A stretch of DNA of 64,000 nucleotides from Platanthera guangdongensis (Eukaryota; Streptophyta; Magnoliopsida; Asparagales; Orchidaceae): the NCBI GenBank assembly GCA_039583875.1, contig CM077151.1, positions 116,144,609 to 116,208,608 of the forward strand, given 5' to 3'. A program made the translations under genes and the position numbers. Positions 10,776-22,202 of the stretch are shown in pieces (positions within the stretch are counted from its first letter, which is position 1; the number at the start of each line of letters is the position of its first letter). A model generated the notes under the pieces. The model had not been told where the DNA came from. It worked only from the letters and a program-made list of their open reading frames with translations, and made no database searches.

Positions 10776-10824
<49 letters not shown>
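10776..10824. repeat. (TG)n microsatellite
   Basis: An almost 50-bp TG run in LTR copy a. The same position in copies b, c and d has only a few repeats, so it expanded after the copies separated. Confidence 0.95.
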
Positions 10825-10827
<3 letters not shown>

Positions 10828-11123
10828 AGTAAAGCTTTAGTTTTTATGTTTTTGTTATTTTTACTAAACTTTCTTTAGACTTGGGCTTTTTAGAACTATT
10901 CATCCTTATGAACATATAAAAACGGTTATGAAAGTGGTTTTGATTTTTACCTAGCATTTTATTTTCATAAAACTTTTCGTTCTTTTAACTTTTCTTCCAC
11001 TTTTTTAGCATTTTTATAGAGTTATAAGAATGGATAAATTGTTATTTTACTTTTTCAAACACTTCATTTTTGCTTTTATTTTCAAAAACTTTTGCCCGTT
11101 TAATTTTTTGCTCTCTTTTTATG

Positions 11124-11153
11124 CATTTCTACCGCATTCTAGCGGTAGAAATG
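11124..11153. repeat. 12-bp-stem hairpin in the transcribed part of the H LTR
   Basis: Arms CATTTCTACCGC and GCGGTAGAAATG surround a six-base loop. A second, imperfect copy lies about 115 bp downstream. Both recur in every H LTR copy. Confidence 0.85.
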
Positions 11154-11479
11154 TATTCATTTTAATTTTTTGAGCACTTCCGTTTTTACGTTTATTTGCA
11201 AACTCATTTGCTCGTTTTATTTTTATTTCAGCTTTTTATGCATTTCTACAACATTCTAGCGGTAGAAATGCAGTCGTTTTAATTTTTCGGTAACTTAGTT
11301 TTTTGCAATTTTTTATGTATGCACATTTATTTATGCCTACTCGTTAAGAGTTAAATGACACATTGTTTTACTTTATTCAAGTAGAGTGCGTGTGTTTTAC
11401 TTTTCTGCAGTGTGCGTGTGTTTTACTTTTCTGCAGTGTGCGTGTGTTTTACTTTCTGTTGAGTGGGTGCATTTATTTA

Positions 11480-11698
11480 GTCCTACTCATTTGAGTAGGA
11501 CCCACATTTATTTTCTCCTACTCATTTGAGTAGGACTTGTGTGCGTGTGTTTTAATTTCTGTCGAGTGTGTGCGTGTATTGCATTTATTTTGTCCTACTC
11601 ATTTGAGTAGGACTCGCTTTCATTTCTCCTGCCCACGCATTTGCGTCGGGACTCGCACTTTTCTGCTTTCATTTCAGTCCTACTCGTTTGTGTAGGAC
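11480..11698. repeat. Four GTCCTACTC/GAGTAGGAC hairpins in the H LTR
   Basis: Hairpins with 8-9-bp arms and four-base loops occur at 11480-11501, about 11516-11535, 11592-11613 and 11677-11698 (the last with one mismatch). The same series is present in copies b, c and d. Confidence 0.88.
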
Positions 11699-12719
11699 TT
11701 GCAATTTACTGCTTTATTTACTGCTTTCCTTTACTACTTTCTTTTCCTGCTTTATTTACTGCTTTTCTTTTATTGCTTTCACCGCCTGTCATCCCCATTT
11801 TGTTGAGTGGATAATCGTTCTTAGCGCTCAGTATCAAAGAGCATTGGGACAAATAAAATATCTTTAAATAATTAAAGGTCCTTATTTTCTAATTAATTAA
11901 AATTACTTAAGGTTTGCCTAAGGTTTACGACGCGTAGGACCACAAATCGATGTGTGGGCCCTATTTCCGTAGTACATACGTTAGCTATCCGAGAGGCCGT
12001 GCGTACGGACCGATCACCCCTTGGTAAAGAGAGTTCCGCACTAATCCTCGAGAGAGGAGGCACGCCAACTCTATTGGATTCGGTTCCCCACCCAATAGAG
12101 GGGTTCTTAGCGTAATGCGGGCGTTAAGAGGAATTCTTCGTCGGAGTAATGTTCGGTCGAATAGCCTTAGCGTTCAGGTGTGCGATAGTCCTAGAGATAA
12201 GTGAGCTCATTCTAGTGGAACCTCCACGGCCAAGTCTCCGTCTTAATTTATTTGAAAATTAGGATCTATATTTATTCAAAGTTTATTTTAGTTCAAATTT
12301 TATTTGATGCCATCGCGCTAAGCTCATCATCGGCTCCACCTTTATGCTTTCTTTTTATGCTTTCATTTTCTGTTTTTTCTTTTATATATATAAAAAAATA
12401 TCCCGACAAGATAATTATCGGTAAAATAATATTCCCCTCCTGGGAAGAGTAGAAATAATCGAACCGACCCCGAGAACAATACGACCTCGATATTCCACCC
12501 GAAATATCCTGTACTACACGCTATAGGTGCACTTCCCTACTTTCGTTAAAACTCGATTTCATCTTTTTATATCCAAATAAATAAATCTGCGCGCCCCGTT
12601 TTCTAAATAAAAACCACATCCCCCTTTTTCCTTAAATAAACCGCCCGGGGCGCCACGGGAATTCTCACCAATTTTTGTAGTTTTAACCGCATCAACTTTT
12701 CGGACTCAATGCGAAAATA

Positions 12720-15609
12720 TGAATTATAAATATACCTATTTGTATGTAGATTAATTAAGTCATTTTTGTTTACTTTCTTTGCTTTTAGTCAATTTCTTTT
12801 AATAAATTGTTCATATTTTGTTAAATTTGATTATAACTTAACTTATTTTGATTTTCTTAAATTTTCAGAAAAACTGCTCGAAAATTGACCTGCCACGCCC
12901 GTGTCAGCAACCCGACACGCCCGTGTCATTCAGAATGACAAGCCCGTGTCAGCCAACCCGACACGCCCGTGTTATTTCCATTCGACGATCAAGACTCACG
13001 CTCGACGAATTCCGCTCGATGATTGTCCGCCCGACGATCGGCAATCAACCCGACACGCCCGTGTCATCCAACACGACATGCCTGTGTCCATCCCGATCGA
13101 CGATCAAGGCTTCCAGCTCGACGAAATGCTCTCAACATTCATCGAGACCAACCCAACATGCCCCGTGTAGACAGAAACACGGGCGTGACCGCCACGTGTA
13201 TTTCTCTAACTGGCCGACAAGACCCGCGCGACGACATTTCAACGCAACCTGCGCCCAGTTCTACCTCCCCGACAAGCCCAGAGTCACGCCCTTGACATGG
13301 TGTGTGACCGCTGCGTGACCGACATGTCTCCAGCCCGAAGTCAACTAAGTCGTCAATTCGCCGGATCGAATCATGAATAGTACTGACACGCCCCCGGACA
13401 TGCCCGTGTCCGAGGGCGCGTTCCATGAAATTTTCTTCTATAAATTCCAGTGTTTTGCTTGAGTTTCTCTTCCCCTTTTGGATCCATTTTGTATAGGGGA
13501 AATGCTGTTTAGATGAGTCCAAAGCCTATGTAAGGGATTTTCTCCCCCTCTCCTTAATTTTTGTTTTTATCTTTCTATGTAACTCGTTTTTACTTAATAA
13601 AATTTGTGTTTTTCTCCATTTACATGGTTTTGGATTCCATTTAAACACCTCTCTTATGCAATCTTATTTTGTTTCTTTTGTTTCTCTTTTCTTTAAAATA
13701 GGTGTGTGTGTATGAGTATAGCTTTTGTTTTTATGTTTTTGTTATTTTTACTTAACTTGCTTTAGACTTAGGCTTTTTAGAACTCTTCACATTCATCCTT
13801 ATGAACATATAAAAATGGTTATGAAAGTGGTTTTGATTTTTACCTAGCATTTAATTTTCATAAAATTTTTCGTTCTTTTAACTTTTCTTCCACTTTTTAA
13901 GCATTTTTATAGAGTTATAAGAATAGATAAATTTTTATTTTACTTTTTCAAACACTTCATTTTTGTTTTTATTTTCAAAAACTTTTGCCCGTTTAATTTT
14001 TCTGCTCTCTTTTTATGCATTTCTACCGCATTCTAGCGGTAGAAATGTATTCATTTTAATTTTTCGAGCACTTGCGTTTTTACGTTTATTTGTAAACCCT
14101 TTTGCTCGTTTTATTTTTATTTCAGCTTTTTTATGCATTTATACTGCATTCTAGCGGTAGAAATGCAGTCGTTTTAATTTTTCGGTAACTTAGTTTTTTG
14201 CAATTTTTTATGTATGCGCATTTATTTCCACCTACTCAAGAGTTAAATGGCGCATTGTTTTACTTTATTCAAGTAGAGTGCATGTGTTATACTTTTCTGC
14301 AGTGTGCGTGTGTATTACTTTTCTGCAGTGTACGTGGTTTTACTTTCTATAGAGTGGGTGCATTTATTTAGTCCTACTCGTTTGAGTAGGACCCGCATTT
14401 ATTTTCTCCTACTCATTTGAGTTGGACTTGTGTGCGTGTGTTTTAATTTCTGTCGAGTGTGTGTGTGTGTTGCATTTATTTTGTCCTACTCGTTTGAGTA
14501 GGACTTGCTTTCATTTCTCCCATCCATGCATTTCCGCCGGGGCTCACACTTTACTGCTTTCATTTCAGTCCTACTCATTTGAGTAGGACTTGCAATTTAC
14601 TACTTTATTTACTGCTTTCCTTTACTTCTTTCTTTTCCTGCTTTATTTATTGCTTTCCTTTTATTGCTTTCACCGCCTGTCATCCCCATTCCGATGAGTG
14701 GCTAATCGTTCTTAGCCCTCAGTATCGAAGAGCATTGGGAAAAATAAAATAGCTTTAAATAATTAAAGGTCCTTATTCTCTAATTAATTAAAATTACTTA
14801 AGGTTTGCCTAGAGTTTACGACACGTAGGACCACAAATCGATCTGTGGTCCCTATTTCCGTAGTCCATATGCTAGCTAGCCGAGAGGTCGTGCGTATGGA
14901 CCGATCACACCTTGGTAAAGAGAGTTCCGCACTAACCCTCGAGAGAGGAGGCACGCCAACTCCACCGGATTGGGTTCCCCACCCAATAGCGGGGTTCTTA
15001 GCGTAATGCGGGCATTAAGAGGAATCCTTCATCGGACTAACGTTCGGTCGAATACTCTTAGCGTTCAGGTTAGCGATAGTCCTAGAGATAAGTGAGCTCA
15101 TTCTAGTGGAACCTCCACGGCGAAGTCTCCGGCTTAATTGATTTGAAAATTAGGATCTCTGTTTATTCAAAGTTTATCTTAGTTCAAATTTTATTTGATG
15201 CCGTCGCGCTAAGCTCATCATCGGCTCCACTTTTATGCTTTCTTTTTATGCTTTCATTTTCTGTTTTTGCTTTTATATATATAAAAAATATCCCGACAAT
15301 ATAATTATCGGTAAAATAATAGTCCCCTCCATGGAAGAGTAGAAATAATCGAACCAACCCCGAGAACAATACGACCTCGATATTCCACCCGGAATATTCT
15401 GTACTACACGCGATAGGTGCACTTGCCTCCTTTCGTTAAAACTCGATCTCATCTTTTTATATCCAAATAAATAAATCCGCGCGCCATGTTTTCTAAATAA
15501 AAAACACATCCGCCTTTTTCCTTAAATAAACCGCCCGGGGCGCCGCGGGAATTCTAACCAATTTTTGGAGTTTTAACCGCATCAAGTTTTCGGACCTGAT
15601 GTGAAAATA
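12720..15609 (+). repeat. H LTR copy b (tandem)
   Basis: A head-to-tail copy of the LTR joined directly to copies a and c with no internal region between. Both junctions read ...aaaata/tgaatt..., lacking the last seven bases of one LTR and the first three of the next. The order of modules matches copy a. Confidence 0.88.
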
Positions 15610-18497
15610 TGAATTGTAAATATACATATTTTTATGTACATTAATTAAGTCATTTTTGTTTATTTTCTTTGCTTTCAGTCAATTCCCTTTAATAAATTGT
15701 TCATATTTTGTTAAATTTGATTCTAACTTAACTTATTTTGATTTTCTAAAAATTTCAGAAAAACTGCTCAAAATTTGACTTGTCAGGCCCGTATCAGCAA
15801 CCTGACATGCCCGTGTCATTCAGAATGACATGCCCGTGTTAGCCAACCCAACACTCCCGTGTCATTTCCGTTCGACGATCAAGACTCGCGCTCAACGAAT
15901 TCCGCTCGACGATTGTCTGCCCGACGATCGACGATCAACCCGACACTCCCATGTTAGCCAACACGACACGCCCGTGTCCATCCCGATCGACGATCAAGGA
16001 TTCCAGCTCGACGAAACACTCTCGACATTCGTCGAGACCAACCCGACACGCCCCTTGTAGACAGAAACACGAGCGTGACCGCCACGTGTACTTCTCCAAC
16101 TGGCCGACAAGACTCGCGCAGCGACATTTCAACGCAACCCGCGCCTAGTTCTACCTCCCCGACACGCCCAGAGTCACTCCCGTGACATGGGGCGTGACCG
16201 CTGCGTGACCGCTGCGTGACCGACATGTGTCCAGCCCGAAGTCAACTAAGCCGTCAATTTGCCGGATCGAATCATGAATAGTACTGACATGCCCCCGGAC
16301 ACGCCCGTGTCCGAGGGCGTGTTCCATGAAATTTTCTTCTATAAATTCCAGTGTTCTGCTTGAGTTCCTCTTCCCCTTTTGGACCCATTTTATATAGGGG
16401 AAATGTTGTTTACATGAGTCCAAAGCATATGTAAGGGATTTTCTCCCCCTCTCCTTAGTTTTTGTTTTTATCTTCCTATGTAACTCATTTTTACTTAATA
16501 AAATTTGTGTTTTTCTCCATTTACATGGTTTTGGATTCCATCTAAACACCTCTCTTATGTAATCTTATTTTGTTTCTTTTGTTTCTCTTTTCTTTAAAAT
16601 GTGTGTGTGTGTGTATGAGTATAGCTTTTGTTTTTATGTTTTTGTTATTTTTACTTAACTTGCTTTAGAGTTAGGCTTTTTAGAACTCTTTATATTCATC
16701 CTTATGAACATATAAAAATGGTTATGAAAGTGGTTTTGATTTTTACCTAGCATTTTATTTTCATAAAACTTTTTGTTCTTTTAACTTTTCTTCCACTTTT
16801 TAAGCGTTTTTATAGAGTTATAAGAATGGATAAATTTTTATTTTACTTTTTCAAACACTTCATTTTTGCTTTTATTTTCAAAAACTTTTGCCCGTTTAAA
16901 TTTTCTGCTCTCTTTTTATGCATTTCTACTGCATTCTAGCAGTAAAAATGTATTCATTTTAATTTTTTGAGCACTTGGGTTTTTACGTTTATTTGCAAAC
17001 CATTTTGCTCGTATTATTTTTATTTCAGTTTTTTATGCATTTCTTCCGCATTCTAGCGGTAGAAATGCAGTCATTTTAATTTTTCGGTAACTTAGTTTTT
17101 TACAATTTTTTATGTAGGCGCATTTATTTCCGCCAACTCGTTAAGAGTTAAATGGTGCATTGTTTTACTTTATTCAAGTAGAGTGTGTGTATTTTACTTT
17201 TCTATAGTGTGCGTGTGTTTTACTTTTCTACAGTGTGCGTGTGTTTTACTTTCTGTAGAGTGGGTGCATTTATTTAGTCCTACTCGTTTGAGTAAGACCC
17301 GCATTTATTTTCTCCTACTCATTTGAGTAGGACTTGTGTGTGTGTGTTTTAATTTTTGTCAAGTGTGTGCGTGCGTTTCATTTATTTTGTCCTACTCGTT
17401 TGAGTAGGACTCACTTTCATTTCTCCCACCCACACATTTGCGTCGGGACTCGCACTTTACTGCTTTCATTTCAGTCATACTCGTTTGAGTAGGACTTGCA
17501 ATTTACTGCTTTCCTTTATTGCTTTTTTTCCTGCTTTCCTTTTATTGCTTTCACCGCCTATCGTTCCCATTCCGATGAGTGAATAATTGTTCTTAGCCCT
17601 CAGTATCGAAGAGCATTGAGATAAATAATATAGCTTTAAATACTTAAAGGTCCTTATTTTCTAATTAATTAAAATTACTTAAGGTTTGCCTAGGATTTAC
17701 GACGCGTAGGACCACAAATCGATGTGTGGGCCCTATTTCTGTAGTCCATAGGCTAGCTAGCCGAGAGGCCGTGCGTATGGACCGATCACCCCTTGATAAA
17801 GAGAGTTCTGCACTAACCCTCGAGAGAGGAGGCGCGCTAACCCTACCGGATTGTGTTCCCCACCCAATAGCGGGGTTCTTAGCGTAATGTGGGTGTTAAG
17901 AGGAATACTTCGTCGGACTAACGTTCGGTCGAATAGTCTTAGCGTTCAGGTGAGAGATAGTCTTAGAGATAAGTGAGCTCATTCTAGTGGAACCTCCACG
18001 GCCAAGTCTCCGCCTTAATTGATTTGAAAATTAGGATCTCTATTTATTCAAAGTTTATTTTAGTTCAAATTTTATTTGATGCCGTCGCGCTAAGCTCATC
18101 ATCGACTCCACCTTTATGCTTTATTTTTATGCTTTCATTTTCTGTTTTTGCTTTTATATATATAAAAAACATCCCGATAAGATAATTATCGGTAAAATAA
18201 TAGTCCCCTCTAGGGAATAGTAGAAATAATCGAACTGACCCCGAGAACAATACGACCTTGATATTCCACCCGGAATATCCTGTACTACATGCTATAGGTG
18301 CACTTGCCTTCTTTCGTTAAAACTCAATCTCATCTTTTTATATCCAAATAAATAAATCCGCGCGCCCCATTTTCTAAATAAAAACCACATCCGTCTTTTT
18401 CCTTAAATAAACCGCCCGGGGCGCTGCCGGAATTCTCACCAATTTTTGGAGTTTTAACCGCATCAAGTTTTCGGACTCGATGCAAAAATATCAATCA
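15610..18497 (+). repeat. H LTR copy c (functional 5' LTR)
   Basis: The left end has the same truncated junction as copy b. The right end keeps the full terminus ...tatcaatca and is followed by the primer site, so this is the 5' LTR proper. Confidence 0.88.
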
Positions 18498-18503
18498 AGT
18501 TTT

Positions 18504-18520
18504 TGGCGCCGTTGCTGGGA
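18504..18520 (+). other. Primer-binding site of element H
   Basis: TGGCGCCGTTGCTGGGA is complementary, with one mismatch, to the 3' end of plant tRNA-Asp. It begins six bases after the LTR end. This primer choice supports a Tat/Athila-type assignment. Confidence 0.8.
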
Positions 18521-18805
18521 AATTTTCGAGTCGTTATTTTGAACCCTGGAAATCTATTAATTTTACCTATATATATATATATCTTTACTACTCTAAAGGA
18601 AATATAAATGGATGAGTTCGAAATTACAATAGCCGTCCGATCATGGTTTGATAATGTCTCAGCCGTCCGATCAAACTCAATCATGATGCATCATCTCTCC
18701 ACATTTCTATAGGGCTCCTAAACCTACTAACTAGGTTTGTAAAATTACAATTTTGCCCCTACGAACTTCTAAAATAAGGGAAAGGTAAGAGAGCCCAGCC
18801 ATTAC

Positions 18806-18900
18806 GCCCAGCCCGCTGCCCCGCTGCCCCGCTGCCCCGCTGCCCGCTGCCCGCCTGCCCCGCCTGCCCCGCCTGCCCCGCTAGCCCGCCTGCCCTCGGA
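18806..18900. repeat. CCCCGCTGC/CCCCGCCTG short tandem repeat
   Basis: About ten 8-9-bp GC-rich units lie in an otherwise AT-rich region. They lead into the 275-bp duplication. Confidence 0.85.
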
Positions 18901-19427
18901 CCCGCTAGCCCGCAAGCCCAGCAGCCCGCTTCAATTCAAACCTTTAGGAAGGGAACTCATATTTAAACCAAAACAATAGCCACACACACCCGGTATGGGA
19001 CTAAATTAGGCGGGTGAACAGTGCTCCGCCACTGTTCACCCGCCTATTATAGGTTAAAATATTATTTATTTTAATTAAAAAATTATTAATTTTAATTTAA
19101 ATTAAAACTGGCGGGTGAACAGTGCTCACGCAACTGTTCAAACCTTTAGGACCCGCTAGCCCGCCTGCCCTCGGACCCGCTGGCCCGCAAGCCCAGCAGC
19201 CCGCTTCAATTCAAACCTTTAGGAAGGGAACTCATATTTAAACCAAAACAATAGCCACACACACCCGGTGTGGGACTAAATTAGGCGGGTGAACAGTGCT
19301 CCGCCACTGTTCACCCGCCTATTATAGGTTAAAATATTTGTTATTTTTAATTAAAAAATTATTAATTTTAATTTAAATTAAAACTGGCGGGTGAACAGTG
19401 CTCACGCAACTGTTCACCCGCCAATAG
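18877..19427. repeat. Two tandem 275-bp units with perfect stem-loops
   Basis: The unit at 18877-19151 is repeated at 19152 onward with few changes. Each unit has a 16-bp perfect stem with arms AGGCGGGTGAACAGTG and CACTGTTCACCCGCCT around a six-base loop (first copy 19008-19045, second about 19283-19320). A related third stem with 14-bp arms lies near 19385-19422. Confidence 0.88.
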
Positions 19428-19602
19428 ATTTTTTAATTAATTTTAATTAATTATTTACTTTTTATTAATTATTATAAATAAAACTTTTTTATACGTTTTT
19501 GTTATTCTAAATTAATTTAAATTAACACGTTTTTATACGCTTTTTTAGTTCTAAATTAATTTATTTTTATTAATTTTAAAAAAGGAGTTGGTTCGGTACT
19601 TT

Positions 19603-19690
19603 TGCGAAAAGCCCGCCGGGGGCGGGCGAAGCCCGCCGGGGGGCGGGCGAAGCCCGCCGGGGGGCGGGCGAAAGCCCGTACCGGCCGGGT
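19603..19690. repeat. Tandem GCCCGCC/GGCGGGC hairpins, G-rich
   Basis: Three head-to-tail units of GCCCGCC-GGGG-GCGGGC type are separated by GAA. Each folds on itself, and the G runs could form quadruplexes. The base composition contrasts sharply with the A-rich sequence that follows. Confidence 0.8.
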
Positions 19691-19729
19691 AGTGTGGCGC
19701 GTAGCCATCGGGCCGGAACTCGTATATAC

Positions 19730-20100
19730 CAATATAATAATAACTACATTAAAAATAAAAACAACAAAAAAAACGAAAATAAAAAAAACTAAAAATCCAA
19801 AAACCTATAAAACCAAAAAAAAATCTAAAAAAATAACAATAACATAAAAAAATTTTATGCAAACAAAAAAACTCAAACACTCAAAAAAACAAAAACCTAA
19901 AAATCTATAAACTAAAAAACACTAAAAAATATTACAAAAAAACTAATCGCAAAAAGAAAAACTTAAAAAAAACCTAAAAAACTAAAAACCAACAAAAAAA
20001 ATCTAAAAACCAAAAAATCTAAAAACAAAACAAAACCTACCTAAAATACAACTAAAAAATACAAAACCCACTTAAAAACAAAAAATATATATATATAATA
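19730..20100. repeat. A-rich low-complexity tract
   Basis: Runs of AAAAAC/AAAAAT words extend for about 370 bp with no coding signal. Confidence 0.85.
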
Positions 20101-20500
20101 ATTTGATTTTAAAATTATATATATTTTGTTTAACTTAATCTATTTTAACTTGTTTTATTTTAATTTATTTTATTTTTCTTCGGCGCTCTTCGCTCTTGTG
20201 CGCGCTAGGGGACCGCATATCTGTTGTGCTCTTGTAGCTAAGGCCTTAGCTACCTTCGAGTCACACACACACTTGTCATCCCCTACCGCCCGCACTCTTT
20301 AGGCCGAGTTTATATTTTCGTTTTATTTTTTTCTGTTATATTTTTGCTACTTCTTCTAAAATAATGCAGAGTTTCAACCCGAGCCTCCCCGTACTCGTCT
20401 TCAGGGAAGCTTCTACCCTCCCTTTTTCATTTTGTATATACTCTATTTTGTCTATTATTCATTCCGCATACTTAGATAGCAACTGTGGGGACAATGTTGG

Positions 20501-20517
20501 GTTTAAGTATGGGGGTG
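20501..20517 (+). other. Internal polypurine-like tract of element H
   Basis: GTTTAAGTATGGGGGTG follows ggggacaatgttgg. This is a pairing typical of the region just upstream of a 3' LTR in Tat/Athila elements, yet the LTR is 1.7 kb away. Confidence 0.45.
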
Positions 20518-22186
20518 TTTTCCTCTTCTGCACTTTTTATATTCTGTACTTAGCAAAAAATACAAAAAAATTACAAAAATCAAAAACTCAAAAAAAAATT
20601 TCATTGTTTTTTATAACAATCAAAAACATCAAAAAAAAACCATAAAACAAAAAATCAAACAAAATTTTGTTTACTTTAATTTGTAAAATAATTTTGTAAA
20701 AACTCTTTCTCTTTCTCCCCGCTCTTCTTCTTTTTTTAAAAAAAAACAAACAAAAAAATCTCTCCCCCTACCCCTCTCTTCTTATTTGCAAATAACAAAA
20801 CTCGCTTTTTAGCAAGCCTGCGGCGTTCGACTCATCGAACCAACCACCTAAATAAGAGTCTGTTCGCGGGCCATCGAGTTTTTACTTTCTACTTTTTTTG
20901 TAAAACTTTTTCGCTTTCCCCCTCTCTTCTTTATAAATAACCCTTTTTTCTCTCCCTCTTCTTGTAAATAATTTGATAAAAAACTAAAAAATCAAAAAAT
21001 TTGAAAATCCAAAAACCCTAAAAAGATTAAAATAAAAAAAATCCTAAAAAGATGATAAAGAAAAATTCAAAAAAACAAGATGATAATCAAAATACAAAAA
21101 AATGATAAAAACCCTAAAATCCAAAAAAAAATCGTTTATTATGAAACAAATAAAATCGAATATACCATATCTTAACCCTTTCTTCTTTCCAAAAATCTAG
21201 TTTTGAGTTTATTTATATGTGAATTTTATTAATTCTTTGTTTGTTATTTGTTTGTTAATTATCGATTGAAATATTTAAATAGCCGGGGTTAAGTTTTAAA
21301 GAATTCATTATGCTTTGTTAAAAATAGCGAACTCGTTTTAGGCACTATATCTAATTTTTCATTAATAGGAGCAGCTGTATTATGTTAGAAACTAATGATT
21401 ATAGAATTCAATTATGTTTACTTTTAGCTTTCTGAAAAATTGGAACGTACAATTTATTAAGGTTGCTCTCAAAAATGTTTTAATTAAAAATCTACTTTTC
21501 TTTTCTCCCCATATCATGCCTTACTTGGCATGATAAAATTTATATCCCAAAAAAATTATTATAAAAAGATCCTATGTCAATGGGAATAAGATTTCGTTCC
21601 GTAAACATAGGCACCCAATAATTTAAAAAGATTATATGTTACGGAGTAAGAGGATAAAATTCATTACTCCCACACATATACATTGTGTAAATTTTATTAT
21701 TATGAAGTTGAAAAAAAATGATATTAGGAAAATAAGATTTCATTTTCCTAATAATCCAAAAGAAAAAAATGGAGTTTCAAGAAAAAATCACCTCACCTCA
21801 ATATCCAAACCCTCTTCATAAACCAACATCAACCCCCTTAGACAATTTCACGATTCTAAAATAAATTCAAAAATCTTTTTGAGAGCATAATTTATAAATT
21901 GCATTATTTCCAGTAAAACTCCTATAGGCTAAAGTTCATAAAATTCCAAACTATTTTTGCTTATCTAACCATTACAATTATTGTTTTATATTTGATTACA
22001 TCAAAAAGTCTTTTGGACAAAACTTTTGCACTATTTAAATCATCTACATAATTTTAGGACTTAACTCTTACACCCCGTATGTTTATTTAGATCTCTCCTA
22101 TAATTAATTAAGCGGTAGCTAAACTTCGTGTTTCTTTAATTCCTTATAAGTTCATCTCCAACTTTTTCTCTGGAATAACAAAAGCT

Positions 22187-22202
22187 TAAGTATTGGGGTA
22201 TT
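22187..22202 (+). other. Terminal polypurine-like tract of element H
   Basis: The tract taagtattggggtatt immediately precedes the 3' LTR start TGATGAATTG. It is a weak but correctly placed plus-strand primer site. Confidence 0.5.

Larger units (their letters stand above)
9796..12719 (+). repeat. H LTR copy a (outer left)
   Basis: Starts TGATGAATTG and runs to ...gcgaaaata, where copy b begins without the terminal bases. Ordered contents: palindrome array 9966-10500, TATA 10515-10522, AATAAA near 10673, a long (TG)n run 10776-10824, two CATTTCTACCGC hairpins, a 26-bp tandem repeat near 11384-11456, four GTCCTACTC hairpins, and a conserved downstream domain. It is longer than the other copies mainly because of the (TG)n expansion. 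Confidence 0.88.
18498..22202 (+). other. Non-coding internal region of element H
   Basis: This 3.7-kb stretch has no retrotransposon protein. It holds GC-rich Pro/Ala-like short repeats, a 275-bp tandem duplication with perfect stem-loops, a G-rich hairpin array, long A-rich tracts (about 19730-20100, 20560-20660 and 20960-21140), a polypurine-like site at 20501-20517 and the terminal tract before the 3' LTR. Small open frames inside it are low-complexity artefacts. Confidence 0.7.

Noticed and set aside
19602..19847. Frame with repeated GRAKPAGG-like peptide followed by a Lys/Thr-rich tail
   Set aside because: Translation of the G-rich hairpin triplet and the A-rich tract; low complexity with no start context.
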